NCBI RefSeq assembly: GCF_037975245.1 | Contig: NC_092581.1 | Location: 2,862,001 to 2,926,000, forward strand | Length of the DNA: 64,000 nt | Reading direction: 5' to 3' | Source of the DNA: Apostichopus japonicus | Lineage: Eukaryota > Echinodermata > Holothuroidea > Aspidochirotida > Stichopodidae | Part shown: piece after piece, positions 1-13,843 of the stretch | How positions within the stretch are numbered: position 1 is the stretch's first letter | Layout of the letters: each line of letters starts with the position of its first letter | Notes under the pieces: generated by a model | The model's input: the letters and a program-made list of their open reading frames with translations, nothing else | What the model was told of the DNA's origin: nothing | The model's database searches: none | Made by a program: the position numbers and the translations under genes

Positions 1-3000
1 CTCTCACAAAATGCTATGTGCGTACTGTGTAAAAACAAATGCTTTGCATACGGCTTGGACCATTTTGCCTAGCATTCTGCGATGCGATAGCGGATAAAAT
101 TATTTCTGTTTGTTGCGTATTTTATGGAGTCAATGGTGGACCTTGAAAACTATTTAAAAAAAAAAATTTAAGCCCCAATGTGACAGACTTTCTATAGTGC
201 AGTGGTGGGTTCTAAGTAAGTATCTAATTCTTCCTCCCCACCCCCTTCTCCCCCCTCCCCACAAAGAAGAAAATAGAAAGGAAGTGAGTGAGTCCTAAGA
301 GACAAGAAGAAACAGTGAGATAATAGTTATTGCTCAAGGCTTCAATTCTGACACAGAAAGTCAAAATCTCAGATTATATAGCACAAAGGGAGTGTACAAA
401 GAATATTTAGGGTGGATGGTGGTAGTAAGGGAGAGGGGGGGTGGAGGCTTTCAGAAGGGCAGCAACAAGACTTTATAAGTTCAAACTGAAATGTAACAAA
501 GTTTAAAATCTATTCCCTTTCATTACATTTTCAATAAAAATTTAATTCACAAGGTCTTTTGTCCAGTGCCTGAGTTTACAAGACTATAAAGCAATCTTTT
601 GCATTAAATTTTCACTGCTAACGTTTCTTTTGAAAACATCTCACCATTTTGCCTGGAAGCCACATGGAACTCCTGTGGCATTTAAATGAAATTTGAATAG
701 TGTGCACGTCGAGAAAATGTTCATTACGTCGCCGCGGGGATAGTCCGCAACTAGCTGCCTCGGGCGTAGTTTGCGTGATTTGACTATATTAATAAAAAAT
801 AAAAGAAGCTTGCACAAGTCCCTAGTCAGAGTGGCAGTGGACAACATTTTAGCATATTTAAAGGAAAACAAAATTACTGTTCCTTATATAGATGTGAAGT
901 TTACCAGTAACGTTCAGAAAAGAAGTTTGCGAAACAGATGGAGAGTAGTTGGGTGTGAAATATTTTAAAGCTGTTACATGTATTGACGTTGAATCATCAT
1001 AGTTAAATTTTTCCACGTTTCAATTATCATATTGTAAATCAATCCATAAAGACAATTTCCATTTTCACTGTAAAGCAATCATCATTGTTGGCCAATTTTA
1101 TATTTAACATCAGGATTTTGAAAAATGTAGGTTTCCATGGATACCCGATGTACTGGAACAAAGGGAACAGGAGAGGGGGAGGTAGAGGGGATGGAAGAGT
1201 TATGCAAATTAGTTAATGCAAATTAGGCTACTTCGATATCAAGCAGTGGAGATTATCTTCACAGACCAGCAGTTCTCATTGCGCGATACTGTATAGCACA
1301 AAAGATTACATGCTCTGCAGTCTGGCTGCAGCCCAATCAGCATACTACTAGTTTTGACACAGTGCCAACAACTGACTGCAAACTGCCCGACTGAATGGAA
1401 CCCTGACTCGACTGTACCCGAGGAATAAATATGGATTGAGTCGGGCAGTGTGCTTGAGAATAAACTGGGCAAGAATAATGTCAGTGCTCCCACTTTCCAG
1501 TTATTACACAAATGTAACCAATCGCAGGAAATTAATTTTGGATGTGATCTTAACGAGCACGGACCTCTGACTGAGAGCACTGGTTGTGTGCTGAACCGTT
1601 GTCAGCTGTGCGGGGGGAGGTCAGTCATTAAAGACTAAGGGGAAGGGGGGTTGATCAGTCGTCCACTCTGCAGGGGTCAGTTATTAAAGACTAAAGGGGG
1701 AGGGGGGATCGATGGCAACAGAAAACTAGGTCAAAGTATTCTAGCCAAGTAAGGATACCAGGTGCCGTCGTCGTCTTCGCGGATTATGAATCATATTTAT
1801 ATATTTTTATCAACATTTCCAGATGATCATATCGGGACAAGTCAGACTTTCCACGTCAGCCAGAAGCTAGCAATAATCCCAAATGACATATCTTCTTTCG
1901 AGAATTTATGAATTTGATAACTAGAAAAATAAAGAAAGCCGAGACGCCATTTTGGCACATGAGTTTTCTCCATTTGTAATTTGATAAGTTCATATATATA
2001 ACTTTCTTATGGCTTCTCAAATAGTGTTAGTCTAGAACGTGTGTAAACTGAGAGGCCAGTTTACGCTTACGTTTTCTCCATTTTGTAATTCCATCTGTGC
2101 CTCGGATTTACCTATGTATGCATATATCTATATTTATCTACTATTTATGCATACATTTATGTGAAATCTGAAATCTACAGGAGTTTCATAAACTCACTGA
2201 AAATGGGCCAAAATTTGACAAGATGAGCTCTCCCTATACATAAATGGCAGCTAGTTCTTTACAATTTGCCTTCAAGCTTTTTCTGTTAATGGTCTTATTT
2301 CCTGTTGGGATGCATATATATCCTAGTGGAGACAGGATATTTAACAAAAGCTGCGGTTAGCTCTTATCCTCGTCATAAGTTTACGAGTGAAAATACACAT
2401 CTGTGTGAAATGTATATGTCAAAGTAGAGTGTATGTGTATGATACTGATTAATGTATGTCTGATATGCTGAAGTATATTTGGGGCTGAAGTTTCATCCTT
2501 TTTTATTGATCACACTTTAAATTGTGGTCATATTTTTTAAATAATCCACTTAAAATTCATTCTCCTATCTGAATAAATTTTGACTTTATATAATTGGAAT
2601 AAAATAAAAGGGTAAAAAAATTAAATTGAAAAATTGGAAATATTCAGTCTTGCATATTAGTATGTATTCATTAACCTGTCTTTTGTCCCTTCTGTTATTG
2701 TTACTTGTCATTTAGCCTTTGAAGAAGATCCTGCTAGGATCGAAACGTCAGGCCAACTTACTTTTACACATTCTCCTACTAGGCTCTCTAGTGGATAAGC
2801 AGTTTGCTAACAGTTTTATTTTTTTTTGATGTTAGTATGTACACGAGATCAGATGTTCACTTCATTTTGACCATTTTAATACCCGTTCCATCCCTGCCCT
2901 CCCCTCTCCACCCCACCCCATCCCTTCACCTCCCTTCCCTCCTCTTTGGTATAATTTGAATACTTGAAACTATTGTATAATAAGCAATTACTTCTGCTTC

Positions 3001-3012
3001 CTCCTCTATCAG
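1..3012. other. Non-coding, probably GOPC intron upstream of the PDZ exon
   Basis: No exon is recognised here. The stretch precedes a phase-0 acceptor, so it is most likely intron. It holds purine-rich G tracts near 425-450 and 1165-1195. An imperfect tandem duplication of about 60 bp lies at 1612-1735, sharing a 'cagtcattaaagactaa'-like core followed by G-rich sequence. A retroelement-tail-like motif at 2716-2752 is listed separately. The short reading frames lack domain similarity or splice context. Confidence 0.6.
2716..2752 (+). repeat. Hairpin motif resembling a retroelement tail
   Basis: The motif is TTGAAGAAGATCC, a short loop, then GGATCGAAACGTC. GATCCT and AGGATC form a perfect stem. 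It has the same layout as the motif at 40356-40397 (GAAGA, stem, CGAAA). I read both as copies of a short dispersed motif found in tails of eukaryotic retroelements. The family assignment is inference. Confidence 0.35.
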
Positions 3013-3177
3013 GGTGGCAAGGAACATGGCGTGCCAATTCTGATTTCTGACATTCACGAGGGTATGCCCGCACAGCGCTGCCGGGGGCTGTACGTGGGGG
3101 ACGCCATCCTGGCGGTCAACGGTATTAACCTACTGGATGTCAAACATTCTGATGCAGTCGATATATTATCACAGCAG
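3013..3177 (+). CDS. GOPC: GOPC exon: core of the PDZ domain
   Basis: Acceptor ctcctctatcAG, donor GTAATG, phase 0 at both ends, 55 codons. It contains the PDZ beta-strands and the second helix ([11 protein letters not shown]). The carboxylate-binding loop GLGI would be in the preceding, unseen exon. The base composition is clearly richer in GC than the flanking DNA. Confidence 0.93.
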
Positions 3178-6100
3178 GTAATGAAGATATAATAATCAAA
3201 ACATCACTTCTTTTTATTTCAAATTTTCCTTTTTCTGTACACCTTTTGGCGTGTCTGGCATTTTTTGCAAGATTTGGAAAAATTCTTCATATTTTCTTTT
3301 TTTTTTTCTTTCAGGATGATGAATATATCATCTAAGTAAATTGTCTGGGAAAAGATAAAGCATGTGTTTAGTTTCAGATGTCTTTCACAAATATTGCAAA
3401 CATTACATATTTAAGTAACTTTAATCGTGAAAAAGAAGACATGTTTAACATGTAAATTGATGGCTGTCTTGGAAGCAACAGAGCTTCACAAAAGCATGGC
3501 TCGACACGATTTTGAAAAGAAGGTGAAATGTTTTTTGCTCAAACTGAACCTGTTGAATTCTGGCGGCTAGCATTAAACTCTGACCTTTGTTTTTCGCTGT
3601 CATGAAAAGGATCATATTTTGCACCCAAACTCATCAAAATTGTGAGAGATCGGCCAAGTAAATTTCAACAAATAAATTTTGAAATTTAAATTGATACACA
3701 CAACACAGAAGTAGCCAAAGTAAAGTTGTTTTCCCCTATCAAGCACATCAATCCTATCTTTTCCTCGTTTCTTTCAAAAATAAGTACTTAAAATTTGTCT
3801 GCTTTAGATGTAAAAAGAAGTTATTGTTGTATCACTGAAGGATCTCTCCTCACCCACAGGCGTTCTGAATTTTACAGCTGGGTGATAATTTAAAAAGATA
3901 ACAAACTTAATCAATCATTTATGAAATACATTATAAAGTTGATTTTTTTACTGCCATAAATGGAAGAAACATCTGTCAAATTTTCGTGTATGTCAGCCGA
4001 TGTCAAACGCAATGTCTGGCTCGACATAAGTGTGCCAATCTCGTGGCGGCTGTGACGTCAAAAGAAATATTCCTGTTAACAAGCAACGCACTGTCATATT
4101 TCGTCGCGTCTGCGATAAATTGCTTGTGAGTTATGATGCTTGTGAGGTACGATGAATATTCACGTTCTCGGCCCGTTATCTGGCAGAACAATTCCGCAAA
4201 GTTTGCATCGAAAAGTCCCTTTTTACGTACTATTTTGGTAAGGTTGCCTCGTTGTGGTCATTAGACCAAACTGTGCAAGACTGTTTCCACTCAGAATTTG
4301 AAAACTTTAGAGGAAAGGAACAGGGTATGTGATATTATTGCTAGATATATTGTAGTATCAGATCCAGTGACTAAATGAATAAGTGGTGTGTGATTGTACA
4401 ACTTTTGTAGGGGGGAAAAAATAGGAAAAATAACTAAATGTGGTAAAAGAATTGGGTGAAAATAATTCACAATAACACACTACGTACTGAGGCCTCATGG
4501 TTTTGTAAGATCTGAGAAGTGATTTCAGCAATGTTACCAATGTCCAACATGTTATTCATATAGATAAAGCAGTTGCTTGTATAATTAATTAATTAATATG
4601 ATTAGAACGCCAGAAAATATAAACAATAAAACCAAGAGGGTATGTTTAAGGTAGTAAGATGCAGCTGCAATTTAGCTGAAATTACGTTTTTGAAGGGTAT
4701 TTGTATATTAAGATTGAAACAGATGGAATGCCTGTCACCAAGACCTAGTTGTTTGATTGGATTGAGATTGGAAAAGAAAAATTAATGGCAAGGGAATCCA
4801 GTACAATAAAAAAAACAAAAAAAAACAGGATGTTCTTAATTTGAAAAGATTGTTGTACATTTTGGCAAAATCTTGAAAAGTAAATTAATTCATTGATTAA
4901 ATTGATAAAATAGCCCCTTCCCTTTCAGTACCATTCCCCCCTCCCCCTCCCCCCCTAAATAAAAGAAGGAAAATAAGAAGCATGGACATTGGAAAGAAGA
5001 TAATCTGTAATATATCTGCTTTGGATGAAATTTACATTTCTGTGAGATTTCTATCCATATGTTGGAATAATATATAGAAAGTAATAAAAGACTACAGTCC
5101 ATAAACTTGATAACCAAACCTATAAAAAATATGTTATAGTTCATTTCAGTTTTTCTTTCATATTTCCAATATTGGATAATAAAAAAAAATTATGATTTCT
5201 GAGAACCATATTCCGAATTTTACTTCATTTATATCGATCGATCAAGTTTGTCCCAAGATGATTGGATAAAATGAGATTTATATCTCCGAGCACTGTTATG
5301 AGAAAGGCCATGCCCGTTAGCATCACAGAATCTTCCTACGACAAGTAATTATCTGCAGAACATCGGCTAGATGTTTAGCTCTTCATTTACATTGCAAATA
5401 TTTTTCTTTTTTTTCTTTTATAAATGTCACCTGCGAGGATAAAGATGGTTTGATAAAAATATGAAAGCAACAAGAAAAAGGGAGGAAAAAAAAAAAATTG
5501 GATTTTCCATCAGAGATGATGTCATGAATAATGCGGATTGTTAAATGAAGATTAGATCGTGGATTATAATTTGCTCGTCATATTTCTGAAGAAAAATTAT
5601 CAACTGTGGAATTTTTTTTTGGAAGTGATATGTAGCTACTGTAGTTAGGGAGCGTGTACATTTTTCACTGTTCAAAAACATGATTTGCACAAGTAATATT
5701 TTGGCATGTTTGCTCGAGATACTAGGGCGCGAATTGTGTATCAATAACTAACTACTGTACAGACATTACTTTTGTTTGTGAGATAGACCGTACTCATCAC
5801 AAAAGATGTTTGGACTGCAAAATGTTGTCATTATCTTGGTTGTTACATTACCTATAAAAGAAACGGTTTTTCTATGGTTACATATATTGCTTCAGAAATT
5901 TACTAGGATAAAAAAAAATTGAAAACTGGGTTGCTAGTTCAAGTATATTTCTAAAGGTTCCAACCATCAAAAATTTATAAAAAGAAGGTTACACCTTGCA
6001 AAAACTACTATTCTTGCAAAAACTCCTACTCCTTGGCTGGCTACAAGAGAGGTTAATAATTTGATCATTTATTGACAATATTTGCTTGTAACTTCTCAAT

Positions 6101-9100
6101 TGTCTTTCTTTTTTGTTGTTGCCACAGGGATCGGAGAGGAGGAGAGGGGGAGGGGGGGTGCAATACTGATGTTCTACCAAAATCAGAAATAATCGGTTAT
6201 CAGAAATAAACGTAGAGTCAAATTGATCACAAAAGATCAGACTTTTGCTGCAAACAGTTTTTTTCCCATTTGACACTCCATTCTTGGAAGTGTTTGTCTC
6301 ATGGGTGCTATTTATCTCAAAAAACAACTTGCACCATTTCAACGTAATTAGTTAGTAGAGTTCAGTAATTAGAAAAATATCTCGGTACTCGATATCAATA
6401 AAACCATTAACAACGCAGTGGATTTGCCTGACTAATTTAAGTTTTGTGCCAAAAAGTAAATTTGGAGACTTTTTCTATTTCGCTATCTTCACATGTGACT
6501 AAAAATACTAATATGTAAACAGTTTGCAGGTGATGTAATGATGAGAAAAGACATAGAAGTCCTTAATATAATTGTTCATCGACCGACTCATTTGTTGGAG
6601 AAAACAAGCTGGGATAGAGGGTATGTCGGACAAGAAAAAAAAAAAAAAGGTACTAGAAAATTCCTGTCCCTTCTATAACCTAACTCAGATCCATCCTCCC
6701 CCCCCCCCCCCTCTTCCCCATCCCTTTCTTTACCTCCTTCATTTTTCCTTTGTTTTTCAATCTCCCATAGTTTAGATGAATCAGCTCCAGGGTTGTAATA
6801 TCAAAGAACTAAATGAAGTAAACCACCATACCCAGGGTTGTATTACCTTCCTGTAAACATTTCAAAAAAGATGTTCTTTCACACCGTCAGAGTAGCATAT
6901 TAAATAATGCACAGTGTTACTTCTGGTGCGGTTTGTCTCTGGTCTCCCATATTCTCCCCTTTTGGTAAGGTATGAAAAAATAAATATATAAATAAATAAA
7001 TATATATATATTTAAATAAATAAATTGAGAATGACATTTGTATTATTCACCTTTTAAGCTGTAAATAATCAAGGAGCAGATGATCAGATCGCTTTCGATG
7101 ATAAAATTTGAGCCTGTACCTCTGAAAGTAGTGGCAAGCTCATAAGCTATTAAAGTCCCATCATTCAGTCATAGCTGGAGGAATAAATGTGAGGCCAAAG
7201 TCTTCCGAGTTTTCAACAACAAAATAAAAAGGAAAGGAGAAATAAAGAAATTGATTGATTGAAGAGACATAAGTCATTCATCAAAGACAGGTTTGGGACT
7301 AAATATTAGAAAACAATATATATAAAAGACATGAACAAAATGAGTCATTCTGACTCTGACAACTAAAATATATATCTTTGGGGAAACTTTTTGACTTTAC
7401 TTCATTCTCAGGAGAAATTGTTTTCTCCAAAAAGGAGAAAATAAAGTTAAGCCCAGATAGAAAGTAAATCCAATTAACCTAATAAAAAGTTGTCTTGTGT
7501 TTCGAAAGTTTGGGTTTAATTCATACCAAATCCAGAATACTGTTTCATTGATGTAATTTAACAAAAGTTTACACCAAAAGTGGATACTTCAAAATGATGC
7601 AATAATGCACGAGATGTAAAGAAAGTAACCAGAGGCTATTCTTAGTATTGATATTGCTTCAAGCCTCTTAATTTACTTGCCTGAGGGCATTCATTTATTT
7701 AAATATGGAAATTTTTTTCAACTTGCAAATGCAAGAATTGTATATTTCCTCCCAAAAACAAAAAACAAAAATTGCAATAATGATTTTCTGACAAGCAAAC
7801 CGGACTACTAGTAAATTTGTAAAAATTGATGAATTCAGAAGCGAGATTAAGTTATTTTGGTCGAGTTGGTTAGATTTTCAATACATCTTGGTATGAAAAC
7901 CCCTACGACATTACAGATCAATTAGTCTGTCTAGACAGCACTTATTTCAAATAAGAAAGAAAATGGTCAAGGAGCTTTGGAAATTTCTGATTTTACCCTC
8001 GCTTGTGGCTATTTATTGATATCAATAAGTGTCAATTCATGGAGATGTAAATTATGTATGATATGAATTTTGCACCAATTTATTATGGTGGTGTCATGTC
8101 ATGAAGCGGTGTTAATCATATCACGATATTAATTATAATTTTAACCCTATTCTTATCATGGTGCAGCATATATTTGGCAGTTGTGCTTATCTGCATATGG
8201 TGGTGTTATTTTACTTGGGCAAAATAAAACAAAATGGCAGTGTTAAATTATTTGGCCGTTTGGGTGTCAATATTCTATCGTCGTTTCGCTCTGAATATGT
8301 GATAAAATAGTTATAAATGATACGCTGATATTCTGTAACTTAGGCCACCATGTCATAATTGACACCACAGATATATTGGTGCAAAGTGTGCATACCATTT
8401 TATAATAAGTATTATATTGAGTTTTGTATTTAGTATTAAATCAAGTATTATTCTGAGTAGCTAGTACTCAGCAGGTTTGGTGATATTTGCTGATAATTGT
8501 TGACCAAGTATAAAATTCTGTGTCAGTAAAAATCAGTGATATAGCAACTTCTGTGGATTTTATCAGATGTGAGTTGAATGAAAAGCAAGATGTTATCAGA
8601 CCCTCAATCCATGAAATTCAGACTGCAGTTTATGCCTTGAGACGGTAACCAATGTACGTATTTAATTTCAGGCTAAGGTATAAAGTAGTAGACACTGTAT
8701 GTGATACATGTTATGGGGTTTCTTAATATCTAGCAGTATCACAAGAGTTGAACGTAATTTTCTTCTCTTTCAAATGAAACGAGGAGAGGAGAGCTTTCAA
8801 GTGATGAAATGACCGAAGACGTCATGTGAGCGTTCCCTCGGCACAAAAGGAGGAAATGAGATAAATGAGGGATGACGTGGGAATGTTAATTCACGTCACA
8901 TTTTATCATCAACACAGCGGCTAGACTTTACCCAAATGTTCAAAAACTTCTTAATAAAAAATAAAGCAGGCCTAATATGTCGCATCTATTTTCTCACCGT
9001 TGCCTCCGGAATTAGTCCGGTAGCAAGTTTAATCATCGTGTTTTTGAAGGTTTTTAAATTCGGCAAGTCGAGGAGGATTTTGACTATCAATTCTATTTGA

Positions 9101-12100
9101 ATGTAAACAAACTGGAGCACCTGTCTAGTTCACCATTTTCTTCCTCAAAAAATTCTGAAATTTTTGTGAACTTTTGAAATCAGTTTTCATACATCCGGTC
9201 TATATATGAAGGAACATCTTTACAGCTGTTTTTTCAATGAATTTTCCCCTTTTTTCACGATATATGAAGAGAAGGATTATGAAACTGAAAATCCTTAATA
9301 CAGTTTGTATTTTTACAGTTTCTAGCGGGTACATGAAGCAGTGATTTTCGCTGTGTTTGTCACTAAGTAGTGCCGTACTATACCATCTAAATAAAGTTTA
9401 AGGTATCGGAAAACTAGCTCTTTCTCTAGTCCATCAGAATCGCTCCATTATTAACGAAGAATTACACCGTTCACTTCAGAGGTTTGCTTTTGAAAAGAGA
9501 GGAAAGGATTTTTTAGGTAACCTTGATTTTAACTGAAGCAATGCATCCATTTTCCCTTAAGTTATAGAGAGGTTAATACTTTGTGTATACCAGAACAACA
9601 TATTTTTCTTGACAATTTCTGATCCATGTTCAAATACTGGGCATTTCAGAACTGAGGGTATCCTCACCCCCCCCCTCCCCACCCCCTCTCATACCTCCCT
9701 CGGTCACTAACAATCTCGGACACATTGTTAATATTTTTCCATTTCGGTTTTAACAGTATTCTTGTGAAAGCAGTTTTAGGAGAGAGTACATCAAACTCAC
9801 AAACTTCCTTGGAGGCAGAAGAATCTATCTCCCTTACACTCTCTTCCAAATTTTATGAGTTTGGAAATATAATCTGTGTTATGGAGAAACATAATACGGT
9901 ATAAATCACGTCGAGGAACAGGTGTGCAATGTTTACTCGCCAAATCTTAAAAATGCCAAAGAAATCGTTAGCGTGGTGCAGTAACATGCAGTGAAGTCTG
10001 TTTGTATCTCATGTGGCTTCATGGCTTGACATACATAGGCAGATATTATTATTACTAGTGTCAAACACTCAAGAAGAATCTGTATGGGTCGTCCCAGTTG
10101 TGTGTGAAAAGGGCGGGAGGGGGTGGGAGGGCGGGGCTCCATCATCCGGTCAGAGGAAGAATGTTCAGTCGTAATTTTTTTTTAAATTATTTGTAAGTGT
10201 TTTAAAGCACAACCTTGCATTTAGACTTCTATAGATATACGTTATAATTTATTTATGGTCTCAGAATGCAGCATTTGACTTCTGAGCTTCAGGATTGTTT
10301 TTGATGTGGGGTGGCCACCAGATCCCCTCCCCCCATCCCTACATGAGAGTCCCATTCAACCACCACCACCAAACAGTTTTCAAATTTGTAAATCCATTGC
10401 TATCCATGCACACTACGAACATACATATAAAGGGTTTAATGGGCTCAATCCACCACAATGGTAACATCTAGTGTAGGCTTGCCACTGGTAAGAACCAATG
10501 AAAGAGATTCTCTTGAAACTTAGAAAAGAATGGATTTTTGGTTCCTTGCTTTAGCAAAAGGAACCTATGCAGTCAGGTTGGCGTGTGTGTGTGTGTGTGT
10601 ATGTGTGTGTGTGTGTGTGTGCGTCTGTGACACTTGCTTGGGTACGCTCTATCTCAATAAGGGAATGTTGGATTGAGGCCAAACTTGGACTATAGATCCG
10701 CCATATGGAGAAGGTGTGCCCTATTGTTTTTGGTGCTCACAAAGGTCACCAAAGGTCAGTTATGGTCCAAAAACCGAAAATATTAAAACTGCAATAACTC
10801 CCAGTGCCAATGTGCGACAAGGTTGATATTTTGGGACAAGTTGTGAACTGGTTAGGGAAACATTTTCAAACTTAACGGTCATGTGATCCGAGGTCACCAA
10901 AGGTCAATTAATGATAAAAAACTAGTATTTTTGCGATAACTTGAGAACGAATTGTCCGTTTGGGTTGGGAGTTGCCTCAATGTCATCCAATTGTTGACCC
11001 GCATCTTGGTGACCCTTGACCTCAATTTGACCTCTGGTGACCTTTTCGTGTTTTGGGGATTTTTACAGTTTCGATGCTATTTTCAGATGTCAAGGGTACC
11101 TTCTGATCATAAATGTCAATAGGTTGACCCCGTGTGACCTTTATGTGCGAAGTTATATGAGGTCAAAGTTTTTCGGTCGGAGTTAGGACGGTTGTACAGA
11201 CTTTTCGTTTTGTTTTTTGGAATCAGGAGATTAAACTACATCTGAAACCAAGGTCAAAAGGTCAAAGGTCACATTAGAAAAAATGTGCTTATTTTGGGAG
11301 GAAACGAGCAAAAAAGAAAATGTTTGGTTTTGATGCTAGATTTGGATATCAAAGGTACCTTCCGATCAAAAATGTCAATTGATTGACACCCGTGTGACCT
11401 TCGTGTGCGAAGTTATACGAGGTCAAAGTTAATTTTCAGACATTTAATGCAACAACTCCCAGTTCCAAGGTGTGACATGGTTGATATTTTTGGACAAGTT
11501 GCAAATGGTATAGAGGAATATTTTCAAACTTAACGGTCATGTGATCCGAGGTCACTAAAGGTCAATTAATGTCAAAAAACTAGTATTTTGGGGGCAGAAA
11601 ATGGGCAAAGAAAAAAATGTTTGAATTTTTATAGTTTGATGCTCTAATTTAGGTCTCATCAATCAAAAATGTCAATAAGTTGACCCAAGGTGACCTTTGT
11701 ACGTTAAGTTATATGAGGTCAAAGTTAATTTTCAGACATTTAGTGTAATAACTCCCAGTGCCAAGGTGTTACACAGTTGATATTTTGAAACAAGTTGCAA
11801 ATGGTATAGGGAAATATTTTCAAACTTAACGGTCATGTGATCCGAGGTCACCAAAGGTCAATTAATGATAAAAAACTAGTATTTTTGCGATAACTTGAGA
11901 ACAAATTGTCCGTTAGGGTTGGGAGTTGCTTCAATGTAATCCAATTGTCGACCCGCATCTGGGTGACCCTTGACCTCAATTTGACCTCTGGTGACCTTTT
12001 TAGTGTTTTGTGGATTTTTACAGTTTCGATGCTATTTTCAGATGTTAAAGGTACCTTCTGATCATAAATGTCAATGGGTTGACCCCCGTGTGACCTTCGT

Positions 12101-13805
12101 GTGCGAAGTTATATGAGGTCAAAGTTAATTTTCAGACATTTAATGCAATAATTCCCAGTTCCAAGGTGTGACAAGGTTGATATTTTTGGAGTAGTTGCAA
12201 ATGGTATAGGGGAATATTTTCAAACCTAACGGTTATGTGATGCAAGGTCACCAAAGGTCAATTAATGATAAAAAACTAGTATTTTTGCGATAACTTGAGA
12301 ACAAATTGTCCGTTAGAGTTGGGAGTTGCTTCAATAAAATCCAATTGCCGACCCGCATCTGGGTGACCCTTGACCTCAATTTGACCTCTGGTGACCTTTT
12401 CGTGTTTTGTGGATTTTTTACAGTTTCGATGCTATTTTCAGATGTTAAAGGTACCTTCTGATCATAAATGTCAATGGGTTGACCCCTGTGTGACCTTTGT
12501 GTGCGAAGTTATATGAGGTCAAAGTTAATTTTCAGACATTTAATGCAATAACTCCCAGTGCCAAGGTGTGACAAGGTTGATATTTTTGGAGTAGTTGCAA
12601 ATGGTATAGGGGAATATTCTCAAATTAACGGTTATGTGATACAAGGTCACCAAAGGTCAATTAATGATAAAAAACTAGTATTTTTGGGACAACTTGAGAA
12701 CAAATTGTCCGTTAGGGTTGGGAGTTGCTTCAATGTAATCCAATTGCCGACCCGCATCTAGGTGACCCTTGACCTCAATTTGACCTCTGGTGACCTTTTC
12801 GTGTTTTGGGGATTTTTACAGTTTCGATGCTATTTTCAGATGTTAAAGGTACCTTCTGATCATAAATGTCAATGGGTTGACCCCCATTTGACCTTCGTGT
12901 GCAAAGTTATTTGAGGTCAAAGTTAATTTTCACACATTTAATGCAATAACTCCCAGTGCCAAGGTGTGACAAGGTTGATTTTTTTGGACAAGTTGCAAAT
13001 GGTATAGGGGAATATTTTCAAACTTGTGATCCAAGGTCACCAAAGGTCAGCTAATGTTAAAAAAGTAGTATTATGGGGGGAGAAAATGGGCAAAGAAAAA
13101 ATGTTTGAATTTTTTATAGTTTGATGCTATATTCACGTCTCACCGATCAAAAATGTCAACATGTTGACCTCAGGGTGACCTTTGTGTTTTAAGTTACATA
13201 CAAGTTCAAAGTTAATTTTTTTGACATTTAATGCAATTAAATCTCAATGCCAAGGTGTGACATGGTTGATATTTTGGGACAAGTTGTGAATGGGGTGGTG
13301 GAACATTTTGAAACTTAAAGGTCATGTCATCTGAGGTCACCATTGTTATCATATCTGTTGACACGCTTGTAGGTGTCTTATATTTCTTACACTTTCGACG
13401 CCATATTTAATTCTCAAAAGTGCCTTTTGATAAAAAAATCCGATCACATTTTGTGATCACAAAAGTGTTGGCTGTAGTGTTGGTTACTTTATGGGAACAT
13501 GTAGGACCACAATTACTTGGACTTTTTCAGCCCAATCTTGCTTGATAATATTATGTGTATTGTCATATACCCCAAGCAAGGAACCACAGTGCCCTTGGGC
13601 TCTTGTTATCTGTATGTACATACCTTTCTAACACCCTCTGGTGGGCTGGCCCAACCACATATAACTAACTTCACCATCCAATAACCAAATATGAAAAAAG
13701 AACATCTTGTATCGTGATATCTATAGTATGTACTCTGTTTTGACAGGCGGCTCTTTCTGTTTGTAACAAAAATATGTTACATTCAACATCACCTTTCCCT
13801 CCTCC

Positions 13806-13843
<38 letters not shown>

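Noticed and set aside
771-968. 65-codon plus-strand frame (MRDLTILIKNKR...) as a GOPC exon
   Set aside because: It does not match GOPC coiled-coil sequence and has no suitable splice sites.
8024-8365. TIR element with GTGTCAATT ends in the GOPC intron
   Set aside because: The inverted ends are short and imperfect and no target-site duplication could be found, so it is mentioned only in the intron entry.
10891-13049. CRISPR-like array
   Set aside because: Units are ~400 bp, diverged, and lack short identical repeats with unique spacers; the context is eukaryotic.
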